Part shown: in pieces, positions 27,070 to 37,415 of the stretch | Numbering within the stretch: the stretch's first letter is position 1 | How the letters are laid out: every line of letters starts with the position of its first letter | NCBI GenBank assembly: GCA_034521575.1 | Contig: JAXHMJ010000005.1 | Coordinates: forward strand, 1,178,001-1,242,000 | Direction: 5' to 3' | Length of the DNA stretch: 64,000 nucleotides | From: a candidate division KSB1 bacterium | GTDB lineage: Bacteria > Zhuqueibacterota > Zhuqueibacteria > Residuimicrobiales > Krinioviventaceae | Notes under the pieces: generated by a model | Databases searched by the model: none | The model's input: only the letters and a program-made list of their open reading frames with translations | Told to the model about the DNA's origin: nothing | Made by a program: the position numbers and the translations under genes

Positions 27070-27666
27070 ATGAAAAAAGTATTACTGCTATTATTCCTTG
27101 TCGTGACCCTTCCGGCAGCAGCGGAGGAAACTTTATTTGACGGTCACATCCATCACAGTGGCGGATACGGCGGACCGGTTGTACGTTTCACGGAAATCGG
27201 TCCCAATTCTGATATGGGCGTTATAGTCGGCGGCCGCGGCGGCTGGATCATTAACCACAAGTTTATTTTAGGCGGCGGCGGATACGGCCTGACCACAGAA
27301 CACAACCCTGCGGACTGGGAACCCACTGATTTTCAAACCGATTATCGACTGAATGTCGGTTATGGCGGCATTTTCCTGGGTTATACTCAAAATTCCGATC
27401 AGGTTCTGCACTATACCGTAGAAACCATGATCGGATGGGGCGGTGTGAATTACAGCCGGTTCGATGTGGAGCAAGATCCGGACAACGGCGACTCGTTTTT
27501 TGTACTGGAGCCGGGCGTCAATCTCGAAGTTAATGTGACAAGTTTTTTCCGGGTGGGAATCGGCGCCACTTATCGGTATATTCAGGGTGTGGATTATTAT
27601 AGCATAACAAACGAGGACCTTTCCGGTGTGAGCGGCCAAATTATTTTTCGTTTTGGATCATTTTAA
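27070..27666 (+). CDS. small outer-membrane beta-barrel protein
   Basis: 198 aa, signal MKKVLLLLFLVVTLPAAAEE (SD AGGTGA upstream). The mature part is Gly/aromatic-rich with about eight strand-like segments (MGVIVGGRGGWIINHKFILGGGGYGL, LNVGYGGIFLGYTQ, YTVETMIGWGGVNYS, FFRVGIGATYRYIQG) and ends QIIFRFGSF. That matches eight-stranded barrels. No named family. It is separated from tonB by 122 bp and lies 11 bp before the dehydrogenase gene. Confidence 0.7.
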   Translation: MKKVLLLLFLVVTLPAAAEETLFDGHIHHSGGYGGPVVRFTEIGPNSDMGVIVGGRGGWIINHKFILGGGGYGLTTEHNPADWEPTDFQTDYRLNVGYGGIFLGYTQNSDQVLHYTVETMIGWGGVNYSRFDVEQDPDNGDSFFVLEPGVNLEVNVTSFFRVGIGATYRYIQGVDYYSITNEDLSGVSGQIIFRFGSF

Positions 27667-27677
27667 AAAAGGGTTTT

Positions 27678-28709
27678 ATGCAGAGCGTTCGTCTTGATGA
27701 CAATCGTCGATTGAAACTATATCAGGAATCGACCTTGCCGGTTCAAACCGGTGAGGTGCGTTTAAGGATCAATGCCGTTGGAATTTGCGGTTCCGATCTG
27801 CACCGCTTTCGCGATGTTACATTCGCAGGTGAAAACAATAAAGGGCTTGTACTCGGGCATGAATTTTCCGCTACGATTCTCGAAATCGGCAAAAATGTTG
27901 ATGATCTGCAGCCCGGCGACCGCGTAGCGGTCGAACCGGGGATCCACTGCGGCGCCTGTGAATGGTGCGGGAAAGGCCAATACAATTTGTGTGTCAATAT
28001 AAAGTTTTGCGGCGTCCCTCCGCATGACGGTGCTCTCCGCGACGAGCTGGTCTGGCCCGCACACCTGGTCTACAAGCTGCTGCCTCACATGTCTCATGAT
28101 GACGGCGTGATGCTGGAACCCCTGGCGATCTGTCTGCACGCCATTGATTTGGCGCATATTAAACCGGGATATACTGCCACGGTACTGGGCGCCGGCCCCA
28201 TCGGGCTGGGTACGATTCATCTGCTCAAGCAGACCTCCGGATGTCATACGGTCATAGCCTCGGAAATCATAAAAGAACGGCTCAGTATGGCCGAACGTAT
28301 GGGAGCGGATACCCTTTTAGATGCGAAATACACAGACGTGGTCGCTGCAGTGATGGATCAAACCCAAGGCCGCGGAGTTGATGTGGTATTCGAAGCAGCA
28401 GGCCAACCCGACACGTTTGAACAAGCGGTTGAAATCTGCGCACCCGGCGGCAGGGTATTGCTCATCGGCATCCCGGAAGACAACCGGATTCCATTTTCAG
28501 CCGCGTCCGCCCGACGCAAAGGCCTGAGCCTGCTCCTGGTGAGACGCTCATTGCTCACCGTGCCGCGCTGCATGCAGTTGATGAACTCGGGGCTGATCAA
28601 CGTCCGGCCGCTTGTGACGCATCATTTTCCGCTGCAAAAGGCACAGCAGGCATTTGAATGGGTGGACCGATACAAGGATGGGGTAATCAAGGCGGTGATT
28701 AACCCATAA
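27678..28709 (+). CDS. zinc-dependent alcohol dehydrogenase (sorbitol-dehydrogenase-like)
   Basis: 343 aa medium-chain dehydrogenase, NAD(P)-dependent oxidation of a polyol or alcohol in the cytoplasm. Catalytic zinc site: GICGSDLHRF and GHEFSATI; structural zinc site with four cysteines in HCGACEWCGKGQYNLC; Rossmann dinucleotide motif GAGPIGLGTIHLLKQ. The C-terminal half (VDVVFEAAGQPDTFEQAVEICAPGGRVLLIG) is typical of sorbitol, threonine or xylitol dehydrogenases. The exact substrate cannot be told. Confidence 0.88.
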   Translation: MQSVRLDDNRRLKLYQESTLPVQTGEVRLRINAVGICGSDLHRFRDVTFAGENNKGLVLGHEFSATILEIGKNVDDLQPGDRVAVEPGIHCGACEWCGKGQYNLCVNIKFCGVPPHDGALRDELVWPAHLVYKLLPHMSHDDGVMLEPLAICLHAIDLAHIKPGYTATVLGAGPIGLGTIHLLKQTSGCHTVIASEIIKERLSMAERMGADTLLDAKYTDVVAAVMDQTQGRGVDVVFEAAGQPDTFEQAVEICAPGGRVLLIGIPEDNRIPFSAASARRKGLSLLLVRRSLLTVPRCMQLMNSGLINVRPLVTHHFPLQKAQQAFEWVDRYKDGVIKAVINP

Positions 28710-28710
28710 A

Positions 28711-28740
28711 TAAAGTCCGGATGCACATCATCATCCGGAC
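28711..28740 (-). terminator. intrinsic terminator, mainly for the CMD gene
   Basis: GTCCGGATG/CATCCGGAC (28715-28740) with an 8-base loop. On the minus strand it is followed by TTTATTTA. It lies between convergent genes. Confidence 0.6.
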
Positions 28741-28749
28741 GGATTCGAT

Positions 28750-29058
28750 TTACTGCTTTTTTTCCAAAAATTCTTCCAGAGCCTGCGAACCATACACCAC
28801 AGACGGGCCGCCGCCCATCAGAATAGAAACCCCGATAGTCTCGACAATCTCATCGCGCGTGGTTCCTTTTTCAATGGCATCATGCACGTGAAACGCAATA
28901 CAGCCGTCACAGCGCACACAAATGGCAATCCCCAATGCGATTAACTCTTTGGTTTTTCCGGTCAAGGCTCCATCCTGTCCACTGGCTTTATGGATCTGCA
29001 TAAAGCCTTCCATGGTATCCGGACTTTGCTTGGCGTATTTCTGCATCAATGAGTGCAC
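28750..29058 (-). CDS. carboxymuconolactone decarboxylase / AhpD-like protein
   Basis: 102 aa using GTG at 29058 (an ATG at 29046 is the alternative). All-helical CMD fold with the redox motif CVRCDGCIAFHVHDA, that is CxxC followed by His as in AhpD-type disulfide reductases, and GTTRDEIVETIGVSILMGGGPSVVYG. Single-gene unit. A role in thiol-peroxide reduction is inferred from the family. Confidence 0.87.
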   Translation of the reverse strand: MHSLMQKYAKQSPDTMEGFMQIHKASGQDGALTGKTKELIALGIAICVRCDGCIAFHVHDAIEKGTTRDEIVETIGVSILMGGGPSVVYGSQALEEFLEKKQ

Positions 29059-29210
29059 TTGTTCCGTTCAGGATAACTATGTACCATTTCTTCTGCATAG
29101 ATTCGAGTCAGATGGTTTCATTTTCAAATCGTTTACTCTGCGATTAAAACCATCGTTCGGCACATAAAACAATACCCTGAAATATTGCTATTTCCGAAAA
29201 TCTGAACTCG

Positions 29211-31319
29211 CTAATCTTCAACCGTCACAAAATCGATCAGGTTTTCATCCCGGTCTACCCGCGCCAGCTTGACTCGGACTTTTTGACCCAGACGATACTG
29301 CTTGCGTGTGTTTTGACCCAGCAGAGCATAGCCGGTTTCATCATAAATATAATAGTCATCCTGCAGATCGGTAACATGCACCAGACCGTCTATAAGATAA
29401 TCGGGCAGATTTACGAAAAACCCAAAATTCACGATCCGTGAAATCACACCGTCAAACTCGTCACCCAGGTGCTGTTCCATATATTCGACCTGCTTGGCCT
29501 TGATGCTGTCGCGTTCCGCTTGTTGCGCTCGAATCTCACATTGTGTTGCGGTTCTGCAGGCGGATTCCAGTTCTTTTTCAGTAATTTTAGCATCCCTGGG
29601 ATGCGTATGATGATAGAGTTTCAACAACCGGTGAACCAAAAGATCAGGATAACGGCGAATGGGAGATGTAAAATGCGTATAAAATTTGTACGCCAGACCG
29701 AAATGTCCGACATTATTGATCGAGTACTTGGCTTTGGTCATGGTACGCAGCAGCGCAGCACTCAACACCGACCGGGCCGGATGATCCTGTATCTGATCGG
29801 AAACGGCTTGCAGAGATTTCGGAGTAATTCGTTTGGGTGCTTTGATATGAATGCCAAAAGCGCGCGCCAGACGGATCATATTCAGCACCTCATCCTTATC
29901 CGGTTTTTCATGCACCCGATAGACAAAGGGAATATCATTCTCCACTTTCTGTCTCAGAATAACGCCGACATGACGGGCCACGGTTTCATTGGCCAACAGC
30001 ATAAATTCTTCAACAAGACGATGACTGGCAAAACGTTCATACTTTTTGATTTCGACCGGACTGCCCTTGTCATCGAGCACCACCTTGACCTCATCCGTAT
30101 CAAAATCGATGCTGCCGCGGGAACGGCGTTTCTTAATCATCATTTTTGACAATTTGAGCATGTCATTTAGCACGGTTTTGTATTCATCATCCGTTTTACC
30201 GTCCATGATATCCTGTACTTTGGTATAGGTAAATCGTCGGTTGCTGTGAATCACCGAAGGTTTGATGTCATAAGATATTAATTTGGCCTCCGGAGACAAC
30301 TGCATGAGTACGCTGAATGCAAGTTTGTCTTTGTTCGGTTCCAGACTGCACAGTTCATTGGACAAACGCTCCGGCAGCATGGGAATGACCCGGTCCACCA
30401 GATAGACCGAATTTCCCCGGTTTCCAGCTTCCCGATCCAGCGCGGAACGCTCCGGCACATAGTGACTGACATCTGCAATATGTACTCCCAGACGCCAGTT
30501 GCCGTTTTCCATAGGTTCAAGGGATACCGCATCGTCAAAATCTTTTGCATCATCCGGATCGATGGTGAACATCTGCTTATCGCGCAGATCCAGCCGTTTT
30601 TTAATCTCCTTTGAGAAATCTTCATGAATGGCCGCAGCTTGTTTCTCAACGGTCTTGGGAAAGTTAAGGGGCAGTCGATGCTTATGAATGATGGATAATA
30701 TATCCACACCCGGATCATCCGGCCAGCCCAGCACCTCGACCACATGGCCGCCGGGATTCAGGCCGTAATGTTCCCAATGCTCTATCCGGCAAACTACTTT
30801 TTGTCCATCCTGAGCGCCGTTTTCATCTCCGTGGGCAATAACAAGATCACGCTGTATTTTGACGTCATCCGGAATCATATATCCGTATTTCTTGCTTTTA
30901 TGGTACGTGCCCACAAAGGTATCAGTGGCGCGTTCAATCACTTCAATGATGCGGCCTTCCGGGCTTTTTCCCGTAGATGTGGCATACAGTTTAACCTTTA
31001 CCCGGTCGCCGTTCAGAGCCTGGCCCATATTCTTTTGACTCACAAACACACTTTCGCCTTTTTCAGGTCGGACAAACCCGTATCCCTGGGTGTTCACATG
31101 CAGTTCGCCAATCACTTCGGGTATTCCCTCCCCCATTCCAAAGCGGTTTTTCGGAAAACGATGAATTTTATTTTCGGATACCAGTTCGCGCAGGGTTGAT
31201 TTCAGCTGTTGGTATCGTTGTTGAGGTAGACTCAGTTGGTTTTGAATTTCCTTTGTCTTAAAGGCATGAAAGGGTTCATGCGACAACAGATTTAAAACCT
31301 TTTTTTTAAATTTGTTCAT
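29211..31319 (-). CDS. rnr: ribonuclease R
   Basis: Processive 3'-5' exoribonuclease acting on structured RNA. About 702 aa from the ATG at 31319 (MNKFKKKVLNLL), preferred over more upstream starts because the winged-helix domain begins here. Order: winged helix (1-70), cold-shock OB domains (~75-230), RNB catalytic domain with the acidic cluster TIDPDDAKDFDDAVSLE and HYTSPIRRYPDLLVHR, and a C-terminal S1 domain (GDEFDGVISRIVNFGFFVNLPDYLIDGLVHV). Full family length. Confidence 0.95.
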   Translation of the reverse strand: MNKFKKKVLNLLSHEPFHAFKTKEIQNQLSLPQQRYQQLKSTLRELVSENKIHRFPKNRFGMGEGIPEVIGELHVNTQGYGFVRPEKGESVFVSQKNMGQALNGDRVKVKLYATSTGKSPEGRIIEVIERATDTFVGTYHKSKKYGYMIPDDVKIQRDLVIAHGDENGAQDGQKVVCRIEHWEHYGLNPGGHVVEVLGWPDDPGVDILSIIHKHRLPLNFPKTVEKQAAAIHEDFSKEIKKRLDLRDKQMFTIDPDDAKDFDDAVSLEPMENGNWRLGVHIADVSHYVPERSALDREAGNRGNSVYLVDRVIPMLPERLSNELCSLEPNKDKLAFSVLMQLSPEAKLISYDIKPSVIHSNRRFTYTKVQDIMDGKTDDEYKTVLNDMLKLSKMMIKKRRSRGSIDFDTDEVKVVLDDKGSPVEIKKYERFASHRLVEEFMLLANETVARHVGVILRQKVENDIPFVYRVHEKPDKDEVLNMIRLARAFGIHIKAPKRITPKSLQAVSDQIQDHPARSVLSAALLRTMTKAKYSINNVGHFGLAYKFYTHFTSPIRRYPDLLVHRLLKLYHHTHPRDAKITEKELESACRTATQCEIRAQQAERDSIKAKQVEYMEQHLGDEFDGVISRIVNFGFFVNLPDYLIDGLVHVTDLQDDYYIYDETGYALLGQNTRKQYRLGQKVRVKLARVDRDENLIDFVTVED

Positions 31320-31393
31320 AAAAACCATCCAATCAAAATTTGTTGTTCTGCCGAAAGTAACGGCAGACATGCAATCCGCTCAAACGGATTGCC

Positions 31394-32764
31394 TTAAAAA
31401 TCAGTATCATCGAATTCGACTTGCGGATATTTCTTCAAAGTCTTTTTGAACAGATCAATGATGGCATTTAGACGATCCTGAGTTTCTGCTTCGAACCGCA
31501 GAACCAAAGTCGGTTGCGTATTGGAAGCGCGCACCAGTCCCCATCCGTCTTTAAATTCAACCCGGACTCCGTCAATATCAATGACTTTATTATCTTTAAA
31601 ATCTTTGGCCAGGCTCTGCACCACATGAAATTTTGCGTGATCCGCGCAGCTTACACGTATTTCCGGTGTCGAAGGGAAATCAGGGATTTCATCAACCAGG
31701 TCCGCAAATGTCTTGTCGGTATTTGATAAAATCTGCATCAGACGGCCGGATGCATAGATGCCGTCATCAAATCCGTAAAAGGAATCCGCAAAGAACATGT
31801 GGCCGGACATTTCGCCCGCATAGGGCGCACCGGTCTCTTGCATTTTGGCCTTTAAAAGCGAATGCCCGGTCTTCCACATAACCGGTACGCCTCCGTATTT
31901 TTCAATTTCAACCGGCAGCGCCCGTGAACACTTGACATCAAAAATAATTTGGGATCCCGGTTTTGTCTTGAGCACATCGCGGCTGAACAGAGCAAGCAGG
32001 GTATCGGCAAAAATCAGGCGGCCCTTGTTGTCCACCGCCCCCACGCGATCGGAATCGCCGTCGTATCCGATACCGAGATCCGCATTTTCTTCAAGGACCT
32101 TTTTCTGCAGGTCAACCATATACTTGGGAACTGTCGGATCCGGCAGGTGATTGGGAAAGCGTCCGTCAGGTTCACAATACAACTCAACCACATCCATTCC
32201 CAGATCACGCCACAACTGCGGCGCGACAGGACCGGCGGTTGCGTTACCCGCGTCAATAACAACCTTGAGCGACTTTGGAAAGGAAAACTTGGATTTCAGC
32301 ATATCAATATAATCAGGCATTAATTCGCGGATTTCATCACTGCCGCTATCGGATTCGATAAAATCATTTTGCTGAATGATGCGCAGAATTTCGCGAATAT
32401 CATCACCATAGACCGACCCCATGCCTTCACACATTTTAAAACCATTATACTCGATTGGATTATGGCTGCCGGTAATCATCACACCGCCGTCTGCATTGTA
32501 ATGTAAAATGGCAAAATAGAGTGCGGGCGTGGTCACCTGGCCGATCCGGATCACATGCAGACCCGTGGATTTCAGACCCCGCAGATAAATCCGGTCCAGT
32601 TCCGGGGATGATAAACGCAGGTCATGTCCCAGCACGACAGTTTTGTGCCCCCGGCGTACCATCAAACTGCCGTATCCTTTGGACAAAGCAGTCACAGTAT
32701 CCGGTGTCAGATCGGTTTCCGCAATTCCGCGGATATCATATTCCCTGAAAATATCAGTATTCAT
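31394..32764 (-). CDS. manB: phosphomannomutase/phosphoglucomutase
   Basis: 456 aa from the ATG at 32764 with AGGAGA upstream; the frame is open further but that part overlaps prmC. Alpha-D-phosphohexomutase family: start IFREYDIRGIAETDLT, catalytic phosphoserine loop GVMITGSHNPIEYNGFKM, metal loop GYDGDSDRVGAVD, sugar-binding GEMSGHMFF and phosphate-binding RASNTQPTLVLRFE. Supplies sugar 1-phosphates for cell-envelope polysaccharides. Its start overlaps the end of prmC by 11 bp. Confidence 0.93.
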   Translation of the reverse strand: MNTDIFREYDIRGIAETDLTPDTVTALSKGYGSLMVRRGHKTVVLGHDLRLSSPELDRIYLRGLKSTGLHVIRIGQVTTPALYFAILHYNADGGVMITGSHNPIEYNGFKMCEGMGSVYGDDIREILRIIQQNDFIESDSGSDEIRELMPDYIDMLKSKFSFPKSLKVVIDAGNATAGPVAPQLWRDLGMDVVELYCEPDGRFPNHLPDPTVPKYMVDLQKKVLEENADLGIGYDGDSDRVGAVDNKGRLIFADTLLALFSRDVLKTKPGSQIIFDVKCSRALPVEIEKYGGVPVMWKTGHSLLKAKMQETGAPYAGEMSGHMFFADSFYGFDDGIYASGRLMQILSNTDKTFADLVDEIPDFPSTPEIRVSCADHAKFHVVQSLAKDFKDNKVIDIDGVRVEFKDGWGLVRASNTQPTLVLRFEAETQDRLNAIIDLFKKTLKKYPQVEFDDTDF

Positions 32765-33659
32765 GGTTTCTCCTGTTCCATAACATTTTAACAATTCGGT
32801 TTTTGCCGGCCAGATCATCCATGACCTGTATATTTTGAAATCCGGCATCAGAAAATATATGCGATACGCTGGACGCCTGTTTTTCTCCAATTTCAAAAAA
32901 GGCGACACTGTTATCAAAAAGCAAGGTAGGTAAAATATTAGAAAACTGCCTGTAAAATTCCAGCCCGTCATTGCCACCCAGCAAGCTGCGTTTGGGTTCA
33001 AAATCCTTGATTTCAGGCGGCAGTTGTTCAAATTCCTGGTATGATACATACGGAGGATTGCTGACCACAATATGAAACGAGTTGAGATAATCCACCGGCC
33101 AGGGTTTCAGGCATCGCAGCTCTTGAAAATGCACCTCTACATGATTGTATTCCGCATTCTTCTCGGCTGTTTCAAGCGCCTTTTCAGAATCGTCCACTGC
33201 GGTCACCCGGGCATTGGGAATATAATGGGCCAGAGATACGGCAATACATCCGGAGCCTGTTCCCACATCCAGTATGTGCACGTTTTCCTCCGGTTGAAAG
33301 CGATTCTCGCAGTATTGCATAATGTGTTCAACCATCACTTCGGTTTCCGGACGAGGCACCAGTACATCCGGATTGACAAAAAAAGGCAGAGACATAAACT
33401 CGGTAGATCCAATGATATACTGCAGCGGTTCATGCGTCAATCGACGCTTTAAAAGCGCCTTGAACGCCGCCAGTTCATCAGATGTGAGGGGGCGGTCAAA
33501 GTTGGTATAGAGTTCAATTCTTGAAAGGTCCAGAGCGTGCGCCAGCAGGCGTTCGGTGTTTAACCGGGCTTGATCGAATTTTTTTTCCAATAAATAGTTA
33601 ACAGTCCAGTCCAGCAATTGAAGAACAGTCCAGTCTTTTTTCTTTTGCTGTGTGGGCAC
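32754..33659 (-). CDS. prmC: peptide chain release factor N5-glutamine methyltransferase
   Basis: 301 aa SAM-dependent methyltransferase that modifies the GGQ glutamine of release factors. N-terminal helical domain (LQYIIGSTEFMSLPFFVNPDVLVPRPETE), SAM motif ILDVGTGSGCIAVSLAH and catalytic NPPYVS. It is 5 bp downstream of prfA, its substrate's gene, as in many bacteria. Confidence 0.95.
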   Translation of the reverse strand: MPTQQKKKDWTVLQLLDWTVNYLLEKKFDQARLNTERLLAHALDLSRIELYTNFDRPLTSDELAAFKALLKRRLTHEPLQYIIGSTEFMSLPFFVNPDVLVPRPETEVMVEHIMQYCENRFQPEENVHILDVGTGSGCIAVSLAHYIPNARVTAVDDSEKALETAEKNAEYNHVEVHFQELRCLKPWPVDYLNSFHIVVSNPPYVSYQEFEQLPPEIKDFEPKRSLLGGNDGLEFYRQFSNILPTLLFDNSVAFFEIGEKQASSVSHIFSDAGFQNIQVMDDLAGKNRIVKMLWNRRNHEY

Positions 33660-33664
33660 CCGAT

Positions 33665-34730
33665 TTATTCCAATTCTTTTAATTTTTCAGAACGGTCAGC
33701 AAGTTTGAGTTGTTCTATAATCTCGGTGAGATCCCCTCCGAGTATTTCATTCAAGTTATATAAACTCAGATTAATACGATGATCGGTCACGCGTCCCTGT
33801 GGAAAATTATACGTCCGGATTTTTGCGCTCCGGTCCCCGGTGCTGACCATGGAACGCCGTTCCGCTGTCAGTTTCGCCTGTTCTTCGGCGATGGCTTTTT
33901 CATACAGCCGGGCGCGCAGTACCTTGAAGGCTTTTGCTCTGTTTTTATGCTGGGATTTTTCATCCTGGCACGTTACCACCAGTCCGGTAGGTACATGTGT
34001 CAAGCGCACGGCCGAGTCCGTCGTGTTCACACTCTGTCCGCCCGGTCCGGAAGAACGGTATACATCCATACGCACATCGTTGGGATCAATTTTTACATCC
34101 ACATCTTTGGCTTCCGGCAATACAGCAACCGAAGCAGCAGAGGTATGGATTCGTCCGCCGGTTTCCGTGGTCGGAACCCGCTGGACCCGGTGAACCCCGG
34201 CTTCATATTTCATGGTACCATAGACATGCTGACCATTCAGTAAAAATATGATTTCCCGGAATCCGCCGATTCCCTGGGGATTCGAAGACATGATTTCCAT
34301 TTTCCACTTGCGTATCTCGGAAAAATGTTGATACATACGAAACAGATCGCCGGCGAACAAACCCGCCTCATCCCCTCCGGTCCCGGCACGAATTTCGATA
34401 ATGGCGTTGCGTTTATCCTTGGGGTCTTTGGGCACCAACATCATATTGATCTCTTCTTCGAGACTCTGCTTTTGTGACTTTAAATCTTCAAGCTCGCTTT
34501 CCGCCAGTTCCCGCATGTCTCCGTCATCCTCTTTCAGAACCTCATGGGCGCTGTCGATATCAGACAATATCTTTTGATAATCCTGATACCTCTGAACGAT
34601 CGGAGACAATTCGGACTCTTCTTTTGCCAAATCACGGTAAAGCTCATTCTGCTGAATCACCTCGGGATCACTAAAGCTGTTTCGCGACCTCGTCGTAACG
34701 TTTCTTGACTTTTTCGAGTTTATCGATCAC
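33665..34730 (-). CDS. prfA: peptide chain release factor 1 (one apparent sequencing frameshift)
   Basis: Release factor for UAA and UAG. The main frame (from 34660) lacks the N-terminus. The upstream frame from GTG at 34730 gives MIDKLEKVKKRYDEVAKQL and joins to SDPEVIQQNELYRDL if one A of the run near 34673 (T on the coding strand) is removed. Joined length is about 355 aa, normal for RF1. Visible: codon-recognition PxT as RVPTTETGGRIHTS, and the catalytic GPGGQSVNTTDSAVRLTH. AGAGGA precedes the GTG. An essential gene, so the break is most likely an error. Confidence 0.9.
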
Positions 34731-34750
34731 AGTCGGTTAGTCCTCTTTTA

Positions 34751-35698
34751 TTACACCTCGACCATCTGCACGTCCGATGGCCCTGCTTGTGGTTCCTGTC
34801 CCAGCGCACAGCGCAAAGCCACCATGGCAACTTCAATTTGCTGATCATCCGGTTCTTTGGTGGTGATCTTTTGCAGCCACAATCCCGGATAAATGAGATA
34901 CTTTATGATAGAGCGTTTCGGAGCCCGGTCGGCAAATCGGATAAACTCATAGGACAATCCGCCGATCAAAGGTACAAATGCAATTCTGAGAAAACGATCC
35001 GCAATTGTTTCCGGACGTCCCAGAAACATAAACACCAGAATGCTCACCAGCATGACAATCAGCAGGAAACTGGTCCCGCAGCGGGGGTGCAGCGTCGTAT
35101 AAGAACGTGCGGATTCGATGCTCAGCTCTTTCTGATCTTCAAATGCAAATACACTTTTATGCTCCGCACCGTGAAATTCAAAAACCCGTTTAATTTCCTT
35201 CCACAATGAAATCAGGTAAATATAAGACAAAAAAATGATAACACGAAATATCCCGTCAATGAGATTAAAAACAATCCCGGACTCGATCGGGAACAAATCC
35301 GTCAGAATAAGGGGAACATAGAAAAACAAACCCAAACCAATTATAAAAGATAAAAGCACGGTCACTCCCATCCAGATATTATCCCAAATGGATTTCTCGG
35401 TATTTTTACCTGCTTTTTTGTTTTCTTCTTCCATGGCAATATCACTGGAAAACGAAAGAGCTTTCATCCCCAGAACAAGACTTTCAATTAATGTGACTGC
35501 GCCCCGCAATACCGGCCATCCGAGCGGTTTAAACCGCTTTATGACCGATTCAAATTTACGGTCTTTGACGACAATCGTACCATCCGGCTTGCGTACCGCC
35601 ACGGCAACCCGTTCGGGGCCGCGCATCATAACACCTTCCATAACAGCCTGACCGCCGACAGTCACTTTTTCCTTTGCTTTCACAGGCAGGCTCCACAT
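34751..35698 (-). CDS. DUF1385 family membrane protein
   Basis: 315 aa. Opens with VTVGGQAVMEGVMMRGPERVAVAVRKPDGTIVV, the DUF1385 signature, followed by LGWPVLRGAVTLIESLVLGMKAL. Four or more transmembrane helices follow (MGVTVLLSFIIGLGLFFYVPLIL, VIIFLSYIYLISLW, LLIVMLVSILVFMFLG). FHGAEHKSVFAFE contains the conserved His-Glu-His cluster. Function unknown; commonly found between rpmE and prfA, as here. Confidence 0.9.
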   Translation of the reverse strand: MWSLPVKAKEKVTVGGQAVMEGVMMRGPERVAVAVRKPDGTIVVKDRKFESVIKRFKPLGWPVLRGAVTLIESLVLGMKALSFSSDIAMEEENKKAGKNTEKSIWDNIWMGVTVLLSFIIGLGLFFYVPLILTDLFPIESGIVFNLIDGIFRVIIFLSYIYLISLWKEIKRVFEFHGAEHKSVFAFEDQKELSIESARSYTTLHPRCGTSFLLIVMLVSILVFMFLGRPETIADRFLRIAFVPLIGGLSYEFIRFADRAPKRSIIKYLIYPGLWLQKITTKEPDDQQIEVAMVALRCALGQEPQAGPSDVQMVEV

Positions 35699-35738
35699 AA
35701 AAAAACGGAATCAACGTCTGACGACATTCATTCCGTTT
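35695..35738 (-). terminator. intrinsic terminator after rpmE
   Basis: AAACGGAAT/ATTCCGTTT arms (35703-35711 with 35730-35738), followed on the minus strand by a T7 run that runs up to the DUF1385 start. Confidence 0.75.
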
Positions 35739-35759
35739 AACGAAAATCGTCCAATCGGG

Positions 35760-35990
35760 TTATTTTTTGTTGGTCTTGTAATCCCCGTATTTTTTACGGA
35801 ACTTGTCAACACGGCCCGCCGTATCGATCAATTTTTGTTTTCCGGTGAAAAAGGGATGGCACTGTGAACAAATTTCAACCTGAATATCACCCACGGTTGA
35901 ATGCGTCTTAAAAGAATTCCCACAGGCACAGGATACAGTTCCCAGCTTATAATCCGGATGTATTTTCTCTTTCAAAATAACCTCCGACAT
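35760..35990 (-). CDS. rpmE: 50S ribosomal protein L31
   Basis: 76 aa, zinc-binding (C+) form: [23 protein letters not shown] and [32 protein letters not shown], giving four cysteines in two CxC/CxxC pairs. Followed by its own terminator. Confidence 0.96.
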   Translation of the reverse strand: MSEVILKEKIHPDYKLGTVSCACGNSFKTHSTVGDIQVEICSQCHPFFTGKQKLIDTAGRVDKFRKKYGDYKTNKK

Positions 35991-36061
35991 GTTGTAGAGT
36001 AAAATCTATTATTTGCCAAACAATAATATAATATATTTTGCTCTAAAAAGCAAGAGAAAGA

Positions 36062-37309
36062 TCAGGCATTCATGGATTCCAAAAAGGACTTGTTGGAACG
36101 GGTGCCTTTCATTTTGTTGATCAGCACCTGCATCGCCTCAACCACCTGCAGTTCGGACAGGAACTTGCGCAAAATCCATACGCGGTCCAGCTCTCGTTTA
36201 TCCATCAACAGCTCTTCCTTACGGGTACCGGAGAGATTGACATCGATGGCCGGAAAGATGCGACGATCCGCCAGACGCCGGTCCAGAACCAGCTCCATAT
36301 TACCGGTGCCTTTGAATTCTTCAAAAATTACTTCGTCCATGCGGCTGCCGGTATCAATCAAAGCCGTCGCAATAATAGTTAAACTGCCGCCCTCTTCAAT
36401 ATTTCGCGCCGCGCCAAAGAACCGTTTGGGTCGATGCAAAGCATTGGCATCCACACCACCCGACAAGATTCTACCCGAATGCGGCACAACTGTGTTATGA
36501 GCGCGCGCCAATCGTGTGATGCTGTCGAGCAGAATCACAACATCATGACCGTATTCGACCATGCGTTTGGATTTTTCCAGGACCATATCAGCAACCTGGA
36601 CGTGCCGTTCCGCCGGTTCATCAAACGTTGAAGAAACCACTTCAGCCTTGACCGAACGTTGCATATCCGTCACTTCTTCCGGACGCTCATCAATCAGCAA
36701 CACGATCATTTTTACGGTTGGATGATTGACGGTTATCGAATTGGCAATACGCTGCAGAAGCACAGTCTTTCCTGTTTTGGGCTGCGCAACAATCAATCCA
36801 CGCTGTCCTTTTCCAATCGGTGTCAGCAAATTCATGATGCGTGTGGAATAATCTTTTGACGTACTTTCCAGATTGATACGTTCCTCGGGATAAAGGGGGG
36901 TCAGATTATCAAACAGAATCTTACCCTTGGCTTCTTCGGGGGTTTCAAAGTTAATTGCCTCTACCCGCAGCAGGGCAAAGAAGCGTTCATTGTCCTTGGG
37001 GGGACGGATTTGACCGGAGATTGTATCACCGGTGCGCATACCGAATCGCTTGATCTGTGAAGGTGAAACATAAATATCATCCGGACCGGGAAGATAATTA
37101 AAATCCGGAGAACGAAGGAACCCATATCCGTCAGGCAGAACTTCGAGCACCCCCTCTCCAAAGATCAAACCTTCTTTTTCCGTTTGTTTTTCCAGAATTT
37201 TAAAAATGAGTTCGGATTTTTTTATGCCCGTCACACCGGACACCCCTATTTCCTGAGCCAATTTGGTCAGCTCGGCGATTCGCTTGGTCTTTAATTCTGC
37301 TATATCCAT
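36062..37309 (-). CDS. rho: transcription termination factor Rho
   Basis: 415 aa hexameric RNA helicase. Rho_N helical domain ([27 protein letters not shown]), cold-shock RNA-binding domain ([36 protein letters not shown]), ATPase with Walker [29 protein letters not shown], the Q/R-loops ([30 protein letters not shown]) and [16 protein letters not shown]. Full length, no large insertion. Upstream of rpmE's partner genes on the same strand. Confidence 0.97.
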   Translation of the reverse strand: MDIAELKTKRIAELTKLAQEIGVSGVTGIKKSELIFKILEKQTEKEGLIFGEGVLEVLPDGYGFLRSPDFNYLPGPDDIYVSPSQIKRFGMRTGDTISGQIRPPKDNERFFALLRVEAINFETPEEAKGKILFDNLTPLYPEERINLESTSKDYSTRIMNLLTPIGKGQRGLIVAQPKTGKTVLLQRIANSITVNHPTVKMIVLLIDERPEEVTDMQRSVKAEVVSSTFDEPAERHVQVADMVLEKSKRMVEYGHDVVILLDSITRLARAHNTVVPHSGRILSGGVDANALHRPKRFFGAARNIEEGGSLTIIATALIDTGSRMDEVIFEEFKGTGNMELVLDRRLADRRIFPAIDVNLSGTRKEELLMDKRELDRVWILRKFLSELQVVEAMQVLINKMKGTRSNKSFLESMNA

Positions 37310-37415
37310 TATTCTCCTCTTGTTTAAAAACGCTGTTTCTTTATCATAGTCCTGTTCCTTACATTTTTAGTATCGGTCAGCGAATTTCATGTATATCGGT
37401 TACTAAAATTCAGCT